A DNA stretch of 64,000 bases from Cohnella laeviribosi DSM 21336 (lineage in GTDB: Bacteria; Bacillota; Bacilli; Paenibacillales; Paenibacillaceae): contig NZ_KB899810.1 of the NCBI RefSeq assembly GCF_000378425.1, forward strand, positions 62,001 through 126,000. Reading direction: 5' to 3'. The translations under genes were made by a program, and so were the position numbers. Positions 34,068-42,238 of this stretch are shown one piece after another; the stretch's first letter is position 1; each line of letters starts with the position of its first letter. The notes under the pieces are model-generated. The model was not told the DNA's origin, did no database searches, and worked only from the letters and a program-made list of their open reading frames with translations.

Positions 34068-35196
34068 CGAAGCGTCCTCCCTTCTCTCCGGCGCGCGCGA
34101 TGAACCGCCTGGTTCGTTCATCGAAAAAGATGGCTTCGTCCACATTGAATTTGAGGTAAATCGGCCGGTCCGGCCGCGCCTCCAAATCGGCGGGAGCGAT
34201 CAGCCGGATCAATTGTCCGCCGGCATGAGCCGTCAGAATCGCTTTGGAACCGAGCGGCTCGAAGCTGTATACCGCGGCGCGCAGCATGGAAGCCGAATCG
34301 TCGGTAAAGCTGTACTTGATATCTTTGGGACGGAAACCGACCCTCACGGTTTCCAACTGCAGCTCTTCGATGACGCTCTTCACTTGCCGGGGAACGGTAA
34401 AATGGTCGCTGTCCCCCAAAAGGTTCAGATACCATTCCCCGCCCTTCCGAACGATGCCGGCAGTCAAAAGGTTAATCTCCGGTTCGCCGAACGCTTCCGC
34501 GACGAATTCCGTGGCCGGGCGGTAATAAATATCGTCCGGCGTGCCGATCTGCTCGATCCGTCCTTCGTTAAGGACCGCAATGCGGTCGCCCAGACTCAAC
34601 GCTTCCAAATAATCATGGGTGACATAGATCGTGGTGGTGTTTAGGTTCGCCTGCATTTCCTTGAATTCAGCCCGCATCTGATGGCGCAGTTTGGCATCCA
34701 GATGCGTCAGCGGTTCATCCATCAGAAATACTTCCGGACTTCTGACCAAGGCGCGGCCGAGCGAAACGCGCTGCCTTTGGCCGTTGGACAGCTCCGAAGG
34801 CAGACGCTGAAGCAGCCAGTCGATCCTCAAAATCTTGGCGACCCGGTGGACTTCTTCCTTGATTTTGCTCTCCGGCTGGCGGTACCTGGGACTCCGAAGC
34901 GGAGAAGCTATATTATCGAAGACCGACATATGAGGATACAGGGCATAGTTTTCGAACACCATGGCCACGTTCCGGTCTTCCGGCTCTATCGAGTTCACGA
35001 CCTTGCCGTTCATGGTGACGACTCCTTCTTCCGGAACGGCGATGCCGGCGATCACGTTCAGCAGGGTCGTCTTGCCGGCGCCCGCCGGTCCGAAGATGAC
35101 AAAAAACTCTTTGTCCTTAATGTCGATGCTGACGCCGTTCAAGGCCGTATGCTGCTTGTATTTCTTGGTAACCTGCTTTAGAGCGATATCCGCCAT
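34060..35196 (-). CDS. second MalK-type ATPase with variant signature motif
   Basis: 378 residues from the third codon ATG (MADIALKQVTKKYKQ), which has the better spacing (8 nt) from GAGGAG. Walker A is GPAGAGKTTLLNVIAG, Walker B VFLMDEPLTHLDAKLR, H-loop VTHDYLEA; the ABC signature is LSNGQRQR instead of LSGGQ. A TOBE-type C-terminal domain follows (VGFRPKDIKYS). Two unlike MalK-type ATPases in one importer operon recall the rhizobial glycerol transporter GlpSTPQV, which would fit a small polyol substrate. Confidence 0.9.
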   Translation of the reverse strand: MADIALKQVTKKYKQHTALNGVSIDIKDKEFFVIFGPAGAGKTTLLNVIAGIAVPEEGVVTMNGKVVNSIEPEDRNVAMVFENYALYPHMSVFDNIASPLRSPRYRQPESKIKEEVHRVAKILRIDWLLQRLPSELSNGQRQRVSLGRALVRSPEVFLMDEPLTHLDAKLRHQMRAEFKEMQANLNTTTIYVTHDYLEALSLGDRIAVLNEGRIEQIGTPDDIYYRPATEFVAEAFGEPEINLLTAGIVRKGGEWYLNLLGDSDHFTVPRQVKSVIEELQLETVRVGFRPKDIKYSFTDDSASMLRAAVYSFEPLGSKAILTAHAGGQLIRLIAPADLEARPDRPIYLKFNVDEAIFFDERTRRFIARAGEKGGRFVG

Positions 35197-35218
35197 GGCC
35201 ATCTCTCCTCTCCGCTTC

Positions 35219-36040
35219 CTAACCTTTGACCGCTCCCATACTCAAACCGCGCACCAGATGTTTCTGGATCAACAGCGCCAGGATGACTTCGGGCAGTGCC
35301 GAGATCGTGACGGCCGCCGCCATCTGGCCGTAGTGCACCGTGTCGGAGGAAATGTATTTTAAAGAGGCCACCGTCGTCGTGATGACGCCTTGGCCGGCAA
35401 GCAGAAGGGCGAACGTGAAGTTATTCCATACGAAAATGAAGGACAGCAGCGCCGCCGCGACCAAGCCGGGCTTGATCAACGGCATGATGATTTTCAAAAA
35501 CACGCGCCACCAGGAATATCCGTCCACCCGTCCCGCATGCTCCACTTCCGGTGAAATATCCTCGAAATAACCCCTCAAAATCCAGATGATAAAAGGAAGC
35601 GAAATCAATTGATAAACCCAGATCAACCCGAAATACGTGTCGTACAAGCCGATTTTTTGATAAATCAGGAACAAGGGGAGAATGACCAGAAGCTCGGGCG
35701 CAAAACGGAATGAGAGGAACGTGAACGCCAGATTTTCTTTTCCTTTAAAGTCGAACCGGGCCAGCGCGTACGCGGCAGGCACGCCGACCACGATGGACAC
35801 GAGGACCGCGCCTACGCTGACGTACACGTTGTTGAGAAAGTACCCGATATACTCGTTGGAGGAAAACAGCACTTTATAGTTTTCCAGAGTGGGATGGAAA
35901 AGAAAGACGGTGTTGAACATCTCCCGGTCATGCTTGAACGAAATCAGAATCATCCAGAACAACGGGAACAATGCGAACAGAGCGTATAGCAGCAGCGCCG
36001 CGTTCTTCAAAAGCTTCGAAAACGGATTGGTGTTCCCCAT
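35219..36040 (-). CDS. MalG-type sugar/polyol ABC permease
   Basis: 273 residues, about six transmembrane helices; MGNTNPFSKLLKNAALLLYALFALFPLFWMILISFK is the usual N-terminus of CUT1 permeases. The EAA loop is EHAGRVDGYSWWRVFLKIIMPLIKPG, the site where the ATPase docks. It lies 22 bp before the ATPase gene and 13 bp after the partner permease. Confidence 0.92.
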   Translation of the reverse strand: MGNTNPFSKLLKNAALLLYALFALFPLFWMILISFKHDREMFNTVFLFHPTLENYKVLFSSNEYIGYFLNNVYVSVGAVLVSIVVGVPAAYALARFDFKGKENLAFTFLSFRFAPELLVILPLFLIYQKIGLYDTYFGLIWVYQLISLPFIIWILRGYFEDISPEVEHAGRVDGYSWWRVFLKIIMPLIKPGLVAAALLSFIFVWNNFTFALLLAGQGVITTTVASLKYISSDTVHYGQMAAAVTISALPEVILALLIQKHLVRGLSMGAVKG

Positions 36041-36053
36041 TTAAACGGCCCCC

Positions 36054-37016
36054 TCAACTTCCGGATGCGTTTTTTTGCGCGCGGCTCCAGTAACGGATCA
36101 TGTAATGGCTCACGATGTAGACGAAAATCCAGAGAATCAGCATATAAGGAAGAGCCGTGCCCAACTCCTTGTACGTGAAAGCCTCGTTGTAAGCCGTGAG
36201 CGACAAGGACATCAACGTATCGCCCGGTCCCCCGCGGGTCAAAGCGAAAATAATGGAAAATTCCTGCAGCGAGATCATCGTCCTGAACAACAAAGCGATC
36301 ACCAACAAGGGTTTGATCATGGGCAAAGTTAGCGTCTTGAAGGTGAACCAGGCGGAGCCGCCGTCTACCATCGCAGACTCAAAAGGCGCCTTCGGCAGCG
36401 ATCTTAAGCCCGCCAGCACCAGAACGATGACGAAAGGCGTATACACCCACACGTCGATCAGCACAACCGAGAACATGGCCGTCTTGGGATCGGCTCCCCA
36501 TACGAAATTGTCGATTCCGACGGAACGGAGAAAATGAGCGATCACGCCGACCGAGTTGTTCGTCATCAGCTGCCAGATCAGGGTCGCAATGACCGGCGCA
36601 ATCATGAGCGGAAAAATGAGAACCATGCGAAGCGCTTTGGCGAGCCGAGTTTCCTGATTGAGCAAGAGGGCAACCCCGATGCCCAGCAGCATTTCCGCGC
36701 CCGTAGAGAAAATCGCGTATTGCCCGGTTACCCAGACGCTGTGCCAAAAGGACGGATCTTTCAGCATCAGGGTCCAATTTTCCAATCCCACGAACGAATA
36801 ATCCTTATATTTGAACGAATAGTTCGTAAACGAATAATAGATGGAAATAAAAAACGGAATCAGAATGCCGATCGTAAGCAGCAGCGCCGGCGCCAAAATC
36901 AAATAGGGCCGCGCTTTGCGCATAAACGGAATCGGCGGCACCCGGTACGTATCCATGCGATCTTTGGCCAGATCCGCGATCTGGACCGTTTCGCCCGACT
37001 TGCCGATGGAACTCAT
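36054..37016 (-). CDS. MalF/UgpA-type sugar/polyol ABC permease
   Basis: 320 residues from the ATG at 37016 (MSSIGKSGETVQIADLAKDRMD) with AAGGAG. Six transmembrane helices begin at PYLILAPALLLTIGILIPFFISIYYSF. The EAA loop reads ESAMVDGGSAWFTFKTLTLPMIKPL. It forms the channel with the MalG-type permease. It starts 78 bp after the binding-protein gene. Confidence 0.92.
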   Translation of the reverse strand: MSSIGKSGETVQIADLAKDRMDTYRVPPIPFMRKARPYLILAPALLLTIGILIPFFISIYYSFTNYSFKYKDYSFVGLENWTLMLKDPSFWHSVWVTGQYAIFSTGAEMLLGIGVALLLNQETRLAKALRMVLIFPLMIAPVIATLIWQLMTNNSVGVIAHFLRSVGIDNFVWGADPKTAMFSVVLIDVWVYTPFVIVLVLAGLRSLPKAPFESAMVDGGSAWFTFKTLTLPMIKPLLVIALLFRTMISLQEFSIIFALTRGGPGDTLMSLSLTAYNEAFTYKELGTALPYMLILWIFVYIVSHYMIRYWSRAQKNASGS

Positions 37017-37094
37017 GAACCTTCTCCTTCCGTTGCGGAAAGCGGTCGCGACAGCCGTTACGCATCGCCCCCGCCCCCCGTCCAATCGTTTATT

Positions 37095-38558
37095 CTATTC
37101 GGTCCGGATACGCTCCACGCGTTTGTTGATATCCTTCGCCAATTGCTTCATTCTCGTTTCCGCATCGGATTTCCCGGTCACGATGTCTTGGAGCGCCGCG
37201 GCCCATTCCGTCGTCGTGTTGAAGAATTCCGGCTGAGGCGTAAATTTGATGGAAGTGTTGTCAATAATGGCTTTAAAGGTGTCCTCATACCCCGGGAATT
37301 CGGCAATGCGTTTGAGGAAATCCGGGTTCTCCCATACGGAAGCGCGAATCGGGTTAAATACGCTGGCTTGCGTTGCGCCCCACAGCGTGTGCTCTTTGCC
37401 CGTAAAATATTGCATGAACAACCAGGCTGCGTCTTTCTTCTTGGAGGCGTTGTTCATGGCGATCGACCAGATCCACTCGTTGGCTCCAACCGCTTGGCCT
37501 TCCTTGACGATCGGCGGCGGCGCCGTTCCGAGGTTGCCGGCTTCTTTCGAAGCGCCCTTGGATCCTTGGAAGATGGCGAAAATATCCGCGTCGAACGCAA
37601 TGGCCGCTTTCCCTGCGCCCAAGTCGGAGGAAGCCTGATACCAAGTGTAGTTGGTCCAGTCTTTGGGACCGGCTTTTTTGACCAGTTCGGCGAACTTCTT
37701 CGTAATTTCGATCGCTTCCGGACTGTCCACCTTGGATACGAGCTTGCCGTCCTGGATCTCGAAGTCTTTGGCGCCGCTCATGCTGAAGGCCGTCATATAA
37801 CCCGGATGGATCGTGGCCCAGGAACGCGTTCCGCGGACAGCGACTCCGTAAGAGCCGTCGCCGTTCCAACCGTTAAGCTTCTCGCCGAGCGCAATAAGCT
37901 CGTCGAACGTTTTGGGCGGCTGTGCGCCGATGCTGTCCAGCGCGCGCTTGTTGTAGACCAGAACGTTCGTTTCGAAGCCGAGCGGCAACGCCCAGAGGCT
38001 GCCGGTTCCGACCGGATGGCCGGGCACCAAATCCCAACGGTCGCCGTCGAGAATGCCTTTGTAAATATCGTTCAGATCGTAGTCCGGAGAAGTTTTGGAA
38101 GGGTCTTTCAAAAAGGAATCCAGCTCCTGAACGTATTCGGCGGGCGCATACTCCCATAACTGATAGGAACCGGTCATGAACACGTCCGGGTTGCCGTTGC
38201 GGGCATTAAGCGCCGTGGTCAGCTTGTCGAAGTAGTTTTCCTCCGGCGTAATGGAATACTTGACTTTGATGCCGGTCAGCTTCTCGAACTCGGGCAATCG
38301 GGCGATGATCGCTTCCGCGTAGGGATGCTGGTTCAACAAAACGTCGATTTCCTGGCCCGAATACTGCTTCCAGTCAAAGGAGCCGTTTGCCGGCGATGCC
38401 GATTCCGAGCCGGGAGCTTGCGAGTTTTCCGGGCTGCCGGATGCCGTCGCGCCGGGCTCCGAGCCTCCCGATTTGCCGGAAGAACAGGCTGCCGTAAAGA
38501 CAAGTAAAGCGGTTACAACAAGCAGTACGATCGTTTTCATGGCATACCGTTTTTTCAC
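37095..38558 (-). CDS. extracellular solute-binding lipoprotein of the polyol/sugar importer
   Basis: The start is taken as GTG at 38558 (VKKRYAMKTIVLLVVTALLVFTAACSSG), 6 nt after a GGGGTG site; an ATG six codons later is possible. The 487-residue protein has a lipobox FTAAC, a Gly/Ser-rich linker and the family-1 binding fold (EIDVLLNQHPYAEAIIARLPEFEKLTGIKVKYSI, NGNPDVFMTGSYQLWEYAPAEYVQELDSFL). It is larger than most sugar-binding lipoproteins (about 420-450 residues). It is the first gene of the nine-gene minus-strand operon. Confidence 0.9.
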   Translation of the reverse strand: MKKRYAMKTIVLLVVTALLVFTAACSSGKSGGSEPGATASGSPENSQAPGSESASPANGSFDWKQYSGQEIDVLLNQHPYAEAIIARLPEFEKLTGIKVKYSITPEENYFDKLTTALNARNGNPDVFMTGSYQLWEYAPAEYVQELDSFLKDPSKTSPDYDLNDIYKGILDGDRWDLVPGHPVGTGSLWALPLGFETNVLVYNKRALDSIGAQPPKTFDELIALGEKLNGWNGDGSYGVAVRGTRSWATIHPGYMTAFSMSGAKDFEIQDGKLVSKVDSPEAIEITKKFAELVKKAGPKDWTNYTWYQASSDLGAGKAAIAFDADIFAIFQGSKGASKEAGNLGTAPPPIVKEGQAVGANEWIWSIAMNNASKKKDAAWLFMQYFTGKEHTLWGATQASVFNPIRASVWENPDFLKRIAEFPGYEDTFKAIIDNTSIKFTPQPEFFNTTTEWAAALQDIVTGKSDAETRMKQLAKDINKRVERIRTE

Positions 38559-38611
38559 GCTTGACACCCCATTGTCCCGTTGCGGTTTCGCAACGATTTT
38601 TGACCATCCAT

Positions 38612-38625
38612 TGTAAACGCTGCCA
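38612..38625 (-). promoter_or_regulatory. cre site (CcpA) in the importer operon leader
   Basis: TGTAAACGCTGCCA matches the cre consensus TGWAARCGYTWNCW at 13 of 14 positions. It lies between the promoter at 38731-38758 and the first gene, a typical roadblock position. Confidence 0.65.
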
Positions 38626-38730
38626 AGATACTGCGCTGCCACTCGCTGCTACTCGCTGCTAACTTGAACGATGATCCTGCAATTCGTTTCCCCACCTCCG
38701 AGAACCGCATCCTGATTGTGATTTAAGTCA

Positions 38731-38758
38731 ATATTATCATTTATTTTCGTATTGTCAA
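38731..38758 (-). promoter_or_regulatory. promoter and DeoR-type operator of the importer-dha operon
   Basis: On the minus strand TTGACA (38753-38758), 16 bp, TAATAT (38731-38736); the spacer carries ATACGAAAATAAATGA. It agrees at 24 of 28 positions with the rpiB-glpX promoter at 27985-28012, including the whole ACGAAAATAAA block, which is likely the DeoR recognition element. The leader to the GTG start is about 165 nt. Confidence 0.65.
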
Positions 38759-38827
38759 TTTTTTGTTTCGAATTTTTTTCGTATTTCTTCGAATAAAGGT
38801 CTGGTTTTTTGTTATAATATTGTTGAA

Positions 38828-38933
38828 TGCAAGCGAAAATTCGATCTTCCGCCGTCTTTTTCTCCGCTTATTTTTATCGATTGATTGATTGCGAAAATCA
38901 TTTTTGGTATGCTAAACGTAAAATTCGCTTGCA
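38828..38933 (+). promoter_or_regulatory. deoR promoter flanked by inverted arms
   Basis: TTGATT (38885-38890), 17 bp, TATGCT (38908-38913) with an extended TGG just before the -10 box. TGCAAGCGAA (38828-38837) is exactly repeated inverted as TTCGCTTGCA (38924-38933), bracketing the promoter and suggesting looping autoregulation. A second -10 box TATAAT (38813-38818) lies upstream with a weak -35. Confidence 0.5.
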
Positions 38934-38955
38934 TAAAACAAAAAAGGTGATATAA

Positions 38956-39732
38956 ATGTCAAAAATGTTCAAAACGGAAAGAAGAGATAAAATCATTGAA
39001 CATTTGAAAAAACAGCATCGGGCGACCGTCAAGGAGCTTTCGGAAATTTTGGGCGTATCCGAAGCGACTCTCCGTTCCGACCTGCAATGGATGGAAGAGG
39101 AGGGCCTGTTGCAGCGGACGCATGGCGGCGCGGTATTGCAAGCCGAAGCTCCGACGGAAACCAATTTTGTCGTGCGCCAGATGAAAAATCTTGAAGAGAA
39201 GAAGGCCATCGCCGCAAAGGCGCTGGAAATGGTGGACAACGGCCAATGCATCCTGCTGGACGCCAGCTCGACCGCGTTGGAAATGGCAAAAATGCTGAGG
39301 AAAAAACCGATTCGCTTGATCGTCGTTACAAGCGGAATCTATGCGGCTTTGGAATTGAGGGAAAATCCGGGCATCACGGTCATTCTGATCGGAGGCGTGC
39401 TGCGGGTGGGATCGTTTGCATTGGAAGGGACGTTGGGAACGCAAATCCTGAATCAGATCAATGTCGACACGATGTTCGCTTCGGCCAGAGGATTCACGAT
39501 CGAAGACGGACTGACGGATTTCAACGTTTATGAAGTGGAATTGAAGAAAGAGATGGCCAAAGCCGCGAAGAAGCTTGTGGCGCTTCTGGATTACAGCAAG
39601 CTGGGCAAAAGCTCGATTTCTTCTTTCGCCCAGACCGCCGACATCGACACGATCATCACGGACTCGAAAGCACCCCAAGAGATCGTGGACAGCTTGACGG
39701 CATTGAATATCAACGTGGTCACGGCAGGATAA
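38956..39732 (+). CDS. DeoR-family transcriptional regulator
   Basis: 258 residues with an AAAAAGGTGA site before the ATG. The N-terminal winged helix (RRDKIIEHLKKQHRATVKELSEILGVSEATLRSDLQWMEEEGLLQRTHGG) is the DeoR signature; the C-terminal DeoRC sensor domain (ILLDASSTALEMAKML, VVTSGIYAALELRENPGITVILIGGVLR, ARGFTIEDGLTDFN) binds a phosphorylated sugar in known members. It is divergent from the importer-dha operon and probably represses both that operon and rpiB-glpX until a phosphorylated intermediate (perhaps erythrulose-P) is made. Confidence 0.92.
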   Translation: MSKMFKTERRDKIIEHLKKQHRATVKELSEILGVSEATLRSDLQWMEEEGLLQRTHGGAVLQAEAPTETNFVVRQMKNLEEKKAIAAKALEMVDNGQCILLDASSTALEMAKMLRKKPIRLIVVTSGIYAALELRENPGITVILIGGVLRVGSFALEGTLGTQILNQINVDTMFASARGFTIEDGLTDFNVYEVELKKEMAKAAKKLVALLDYSKLGKSSISSFAQTADIDTIITDSKAPQEIVDSLTALNINVVTAG

Positions 39733-39865
39733 TCCGGCCATTGCGGGACTTGAGCGGCCTATTCCGGGTCCACGCGATTTTGCCGTTGCCGAGAATACCC
39801 TTGCCGAGAATCCCCCCGAATCCGGCAGCCATCCGCAGCATAAGCAATCGATCGTTTATTTTTAT

Positions 39866-39893
39866 TCTTTATTCTTTTTTATCGTTTTGTCAA
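39866..39893 (-). promoter_or_regulatory. third promoter/operator copy, antisense to deoR
   Basis: On the minus strand TTGACA (39888-39893), a 16-bp spacer beginning AAACGATAA, and TAAAGA (39866-39871), in a T-rich stretch. The first two-thirds resemble the promoters at 27985 and 38731. Transcription from it would run into the 3' end of deoR on the opposite strand. No gene is seen downstream on that strand before the deoR coding region. Confidence 0.35.
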
Positions 39894-40000
39894 GTTAATT
39901 CTTTTTCATTTATTCGTTTTTTTGTTTTTTACATAGATTTTTCATTCCGTTTCGCGATCGTCCGTAGCGGTCGTGCATGCTCGCGAAGGCCGTCAAAACG

Positions 40001-40029
40001 AAAGGCCGTCCCATACGGGACAGCCTTTT
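40001..40029 (+). terminator. terminator after deoR
   Basis: AAAGGC-GTCCC and GGGAC-GCCTTTT form an 11-bp stem with one mismatch and a 4-nt loop, followed by a short T run. Confidence 0.6.
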
Positions 40030-40150
40030 GAGCATTGGGGCCGAGCTTCGCGCAGCGCAGGAAACGTGCCGGCGCGGCTCTTGCGTCCGGTCTGCCTTCA
40101 TTCGGCCTGTCGCTGCCCGATGGTTCGGAGCCGCGCATCCGTTTTTGCCC

Positions 40151-41089
40151 TTATCCTCTTTCCGCTTCAAGATCCAGCCACGCAAGCTCCTCCCGGGTCA
40201 GCCGGATCTTCGAGCCTTCATCGCAGGAGCGAAGTTCTTCCGGCGACTGGGCGCCGATCAGCGCGCAGGTGGGAAACGGCTGATTGAGCACGTAGGCGAG
40301 CGCAATCTGGATCATGGATACGTTCTTCTCCGCCGCCAGCCGCTTGGCCCGGTTCAACCGCTCCCAGTTGCCGTCGTTGTAAAATACGCGGACGATGTCC
40401 GGGTTGTCGCGAACGTCGGGCGAAAATCTCCCCGTAAAGAAGCCTCTCGCCTGGGACGACCAGGAAAGCAGCGGCATTTGCGTCCGCTCGTGCCAGGCGC
40501 ACGTTTCGGCGTCCGCCGACACGCAGCCCGGCCAGAACGGCTCGTTCGGCTTCGCGAGGCTCAAGTTCGGGCTGCTGAACGTAAACCCGACCAGCCCATT
40601 CGCGGCCGCATAATCGTTCGCTTCCTGAATGCGCCGCCACGTCCAGTTGCTCACGCCGATCGCCCCGACCTTGCCGGATCGGATCGGCTCATTGAGCGCT
40701 TCGACGATCGGTCCCACCGGCACGGACGGATCATCGCGGTGGAGCGCGTACAGATCGATAAAATCCGTTTGCAGCCGCTTCAGGCTCGACTCCAAATCAT
40801 GGCGGATGGCCTCCGGGGTGACGCGCGGTCCGTTCGCGTCATGATGCGCCCCTTTGGTCAGGATGACCAGCCGGTCGCGGTTGCCCCGCTCCTTCATATA
40901 GCGGCCCAGCACCTCCTCGCTCTGGCCCCCGCAGTAGACGTGCGCCGTGTCGACGGCGTTGCCGCCGATCGCGAGAAAGGCGTCGAGGTTGGCGGCCGCT
41001 CTCCCGTACGATTCGTGGTAAAAATAATCCGTTCCTTTCACCAGGCGGGACACGGGCTTGCCGAGCCCCGGAATTTCGATGTACTCCAC
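40151..41089 (-). CDS. aldo/keto reductase
   Basis: 312 residues from a GTG at 41089 (V-EYIEIPGLGKPVSRLVKG) after GGGGAGG. Catalytic residues are in place: DTAHVYCGG (Asp, Tyr), ILTKGAH (Lys), YALHRDD (His); GVSNWTWRRIQ and the C-terminal CALIGAQSPEEL contact the cofactor. It is an intact relative of the frameshifted gene at 1181-2160 and the source-type sequence of the fragment at 27669-27803. It follows the Gfo/Idh gene by 18 bp and is cotranscribed with it. The substrate is unknown, probably a sugar-derived carbonyl. Confidence 0.92.
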   Translation of the reverse strand: MEYIEIPGLGKPVSRLVKGTDYFYHESYGRAAANLDAFLAIGGNAVDTAHVYCGGQSEEVLGRYMKERGNRDRLVILTKGAHHDANGPRVTPEAIRHDLESSLKRLQTDFIDLYALHRDDPSVPVGPIVEALNEPIRSGKVGAIGVSNWTWRRIQEANDYAAANGLVGFTFSSPNLSLAKPNEPFWPGCVSADAETCAWHERTQMPLLSWSSQARGFFTGRFSPDVRDNPDIVRVFYNDGNWERLNRAKRLAAEKNVSMIQIALAYVLNQPFPTCALIGAQSPEELRSCDEGSKIRLTREELAWLDLEAERG

Positions 41090-41107
41090 CGCTCCGTCGC
41101 CTCCCCG

Positions 41108-42112
41108 TCAGGATTCGAGTTCCACTCTTCTCCGCTCGCGCGCGGACAGAAGGCAGGCGTCGATCGCCTTCATGTTCCGCACGGCGTCGGCCGGTTCAAA
41201 GCGCAGCGGCGTTCCGTCCAGGATGGATCGGGCCAGATGATCCGCTTGCGCCGCATAGGCGTTGACGTCGGGCACCGCGATTTCCCGTCGTTCTCCCCCG
41301 GCGGTCAGATAGAAGTTCCCGCTGCCGGGCTGCGGCGTAAGGAACGCCGACGGCACTTCGATGAGGCCGTCGGTGCCGAGCACCTCGAGCGTATTGCGCG
41401 GAGCCGCCCACATGCCGCAGTCGAAGGTAAGCGCCACCGAATCGGGAAACTCAAGCAGCCCGGAGGCCATCATGTCGACCCCGTCGTGCTCCGGCGAAAA
41501 GAAAGCCTGCACCGTCGCCGCCTCCGGTTCCTGTTCCAGCAGCAGGCGCGCGACGCTGATCGGATAGCAGCCGACATCGTAAATCGAGCCTCCGCCCCAC
41601 GCCTTGCGAAACCGGACGTTCCCCTTGTCGCCGGCGTTGTTGAACGTAAAGACGCTGCGAACGCCCCGCACCTTCCCGATCGCGCCCGACGCGATAAGCT
41701 CCTTGATCGTGTCGTAACGCGGGTGGTGCCGGTACATGAACGCTTCCGCGAGACGGACGCCGGCACGCTCGGCCGCTTCAACCATCTCGGCCGCTTCCGC
41801 CGCCGTCAGCGCGAGCGGCTTTTCGCACAGAATATGCTTGCCCGCCTCCGCGGCGCGAAGGGTCCATTCCCGGTGCAAATGGTTCGGCAGCGGAATATAA
41901 ACGACATCGATCGACTCGTCCGCAAGCAGCGCTTCGTAGCTGCCGTACGCGACGGGAATGCCGAACGCCTCCGCCGTTTGCTTCGCCTTGTCCGCATCCC
42001 GGCTCGCGATTGCGGCCGGCTCGTTCAGCTCCGACAGCCGCAGCCCGGGAATGACCGCCCGCTTGGCGATTGCGGCGCACCCCAAAATCCCCCATCTCAG
42101 TTTTCGACTCAT
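41108..42112 (-). CDS. Gfo/Idh/MocA-family oxidoreductase
   Basis: 334 residues from the ATG at 42112 (MSRKLRWGILGCAAIAKRAVIPGL), after GGTGGGGAG. It has the Rossmann motif GILGCAAIA, VYIPLPNHLHREWTLRAAEAGKHILCEKPLALT (the EKP lysine) and the C-terminal alpha/beta domain beginning RYDTIKELIASGAIGKVRGVRS, close to xylose dehydrogenase/glucose-fructose-oxidoreductase-like members. It is the first gene of a Gfo/Idh-AKR pair and is divergent from an AraC regulator, across an AT-rich 126-bp region that must hold both promoters. Confidence 0.92.
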   Translation of the reverse strand: MSRKLRWGILGCAAIAKRAVIPGLRLSELNEPAAIASRDADKAKQTAEAFGIPVAYGSYEALLADESIDVVYIPLPNHLHREWTLRAAEAGKHILCEKPLALTAAEAAEMVEAAERAGVRLAEAFMYRHHPRYDTIKELIASGAIGKVRGVRSVFTFNNAGDKGNVRFRKAWGGGSIYDVGCYPISVARLLLEQEPEAATVQAFFSPEHDGVDMMASGLLEFPDSVALTFDCGMWAAPRNTLEVLGTDGLIEVPSAFLTPQPGSGNFYLTAGGERREIAVPDVNAYAAQADHLARSILDGTPLRFEPADAVRNMKAIDACLLSARERRRVELES

Positions 42113-42238
42113 GCAGCTCCCCACCTCAGCTTGTTTGGAATTATGATTATATTGCGATTATATGGAAGTTTATTTAAAATTAAAATAATAATATTTTGCA
42201 TCGAATTAAAACAATATTGTCATCGAGGTGCTTGTCCT

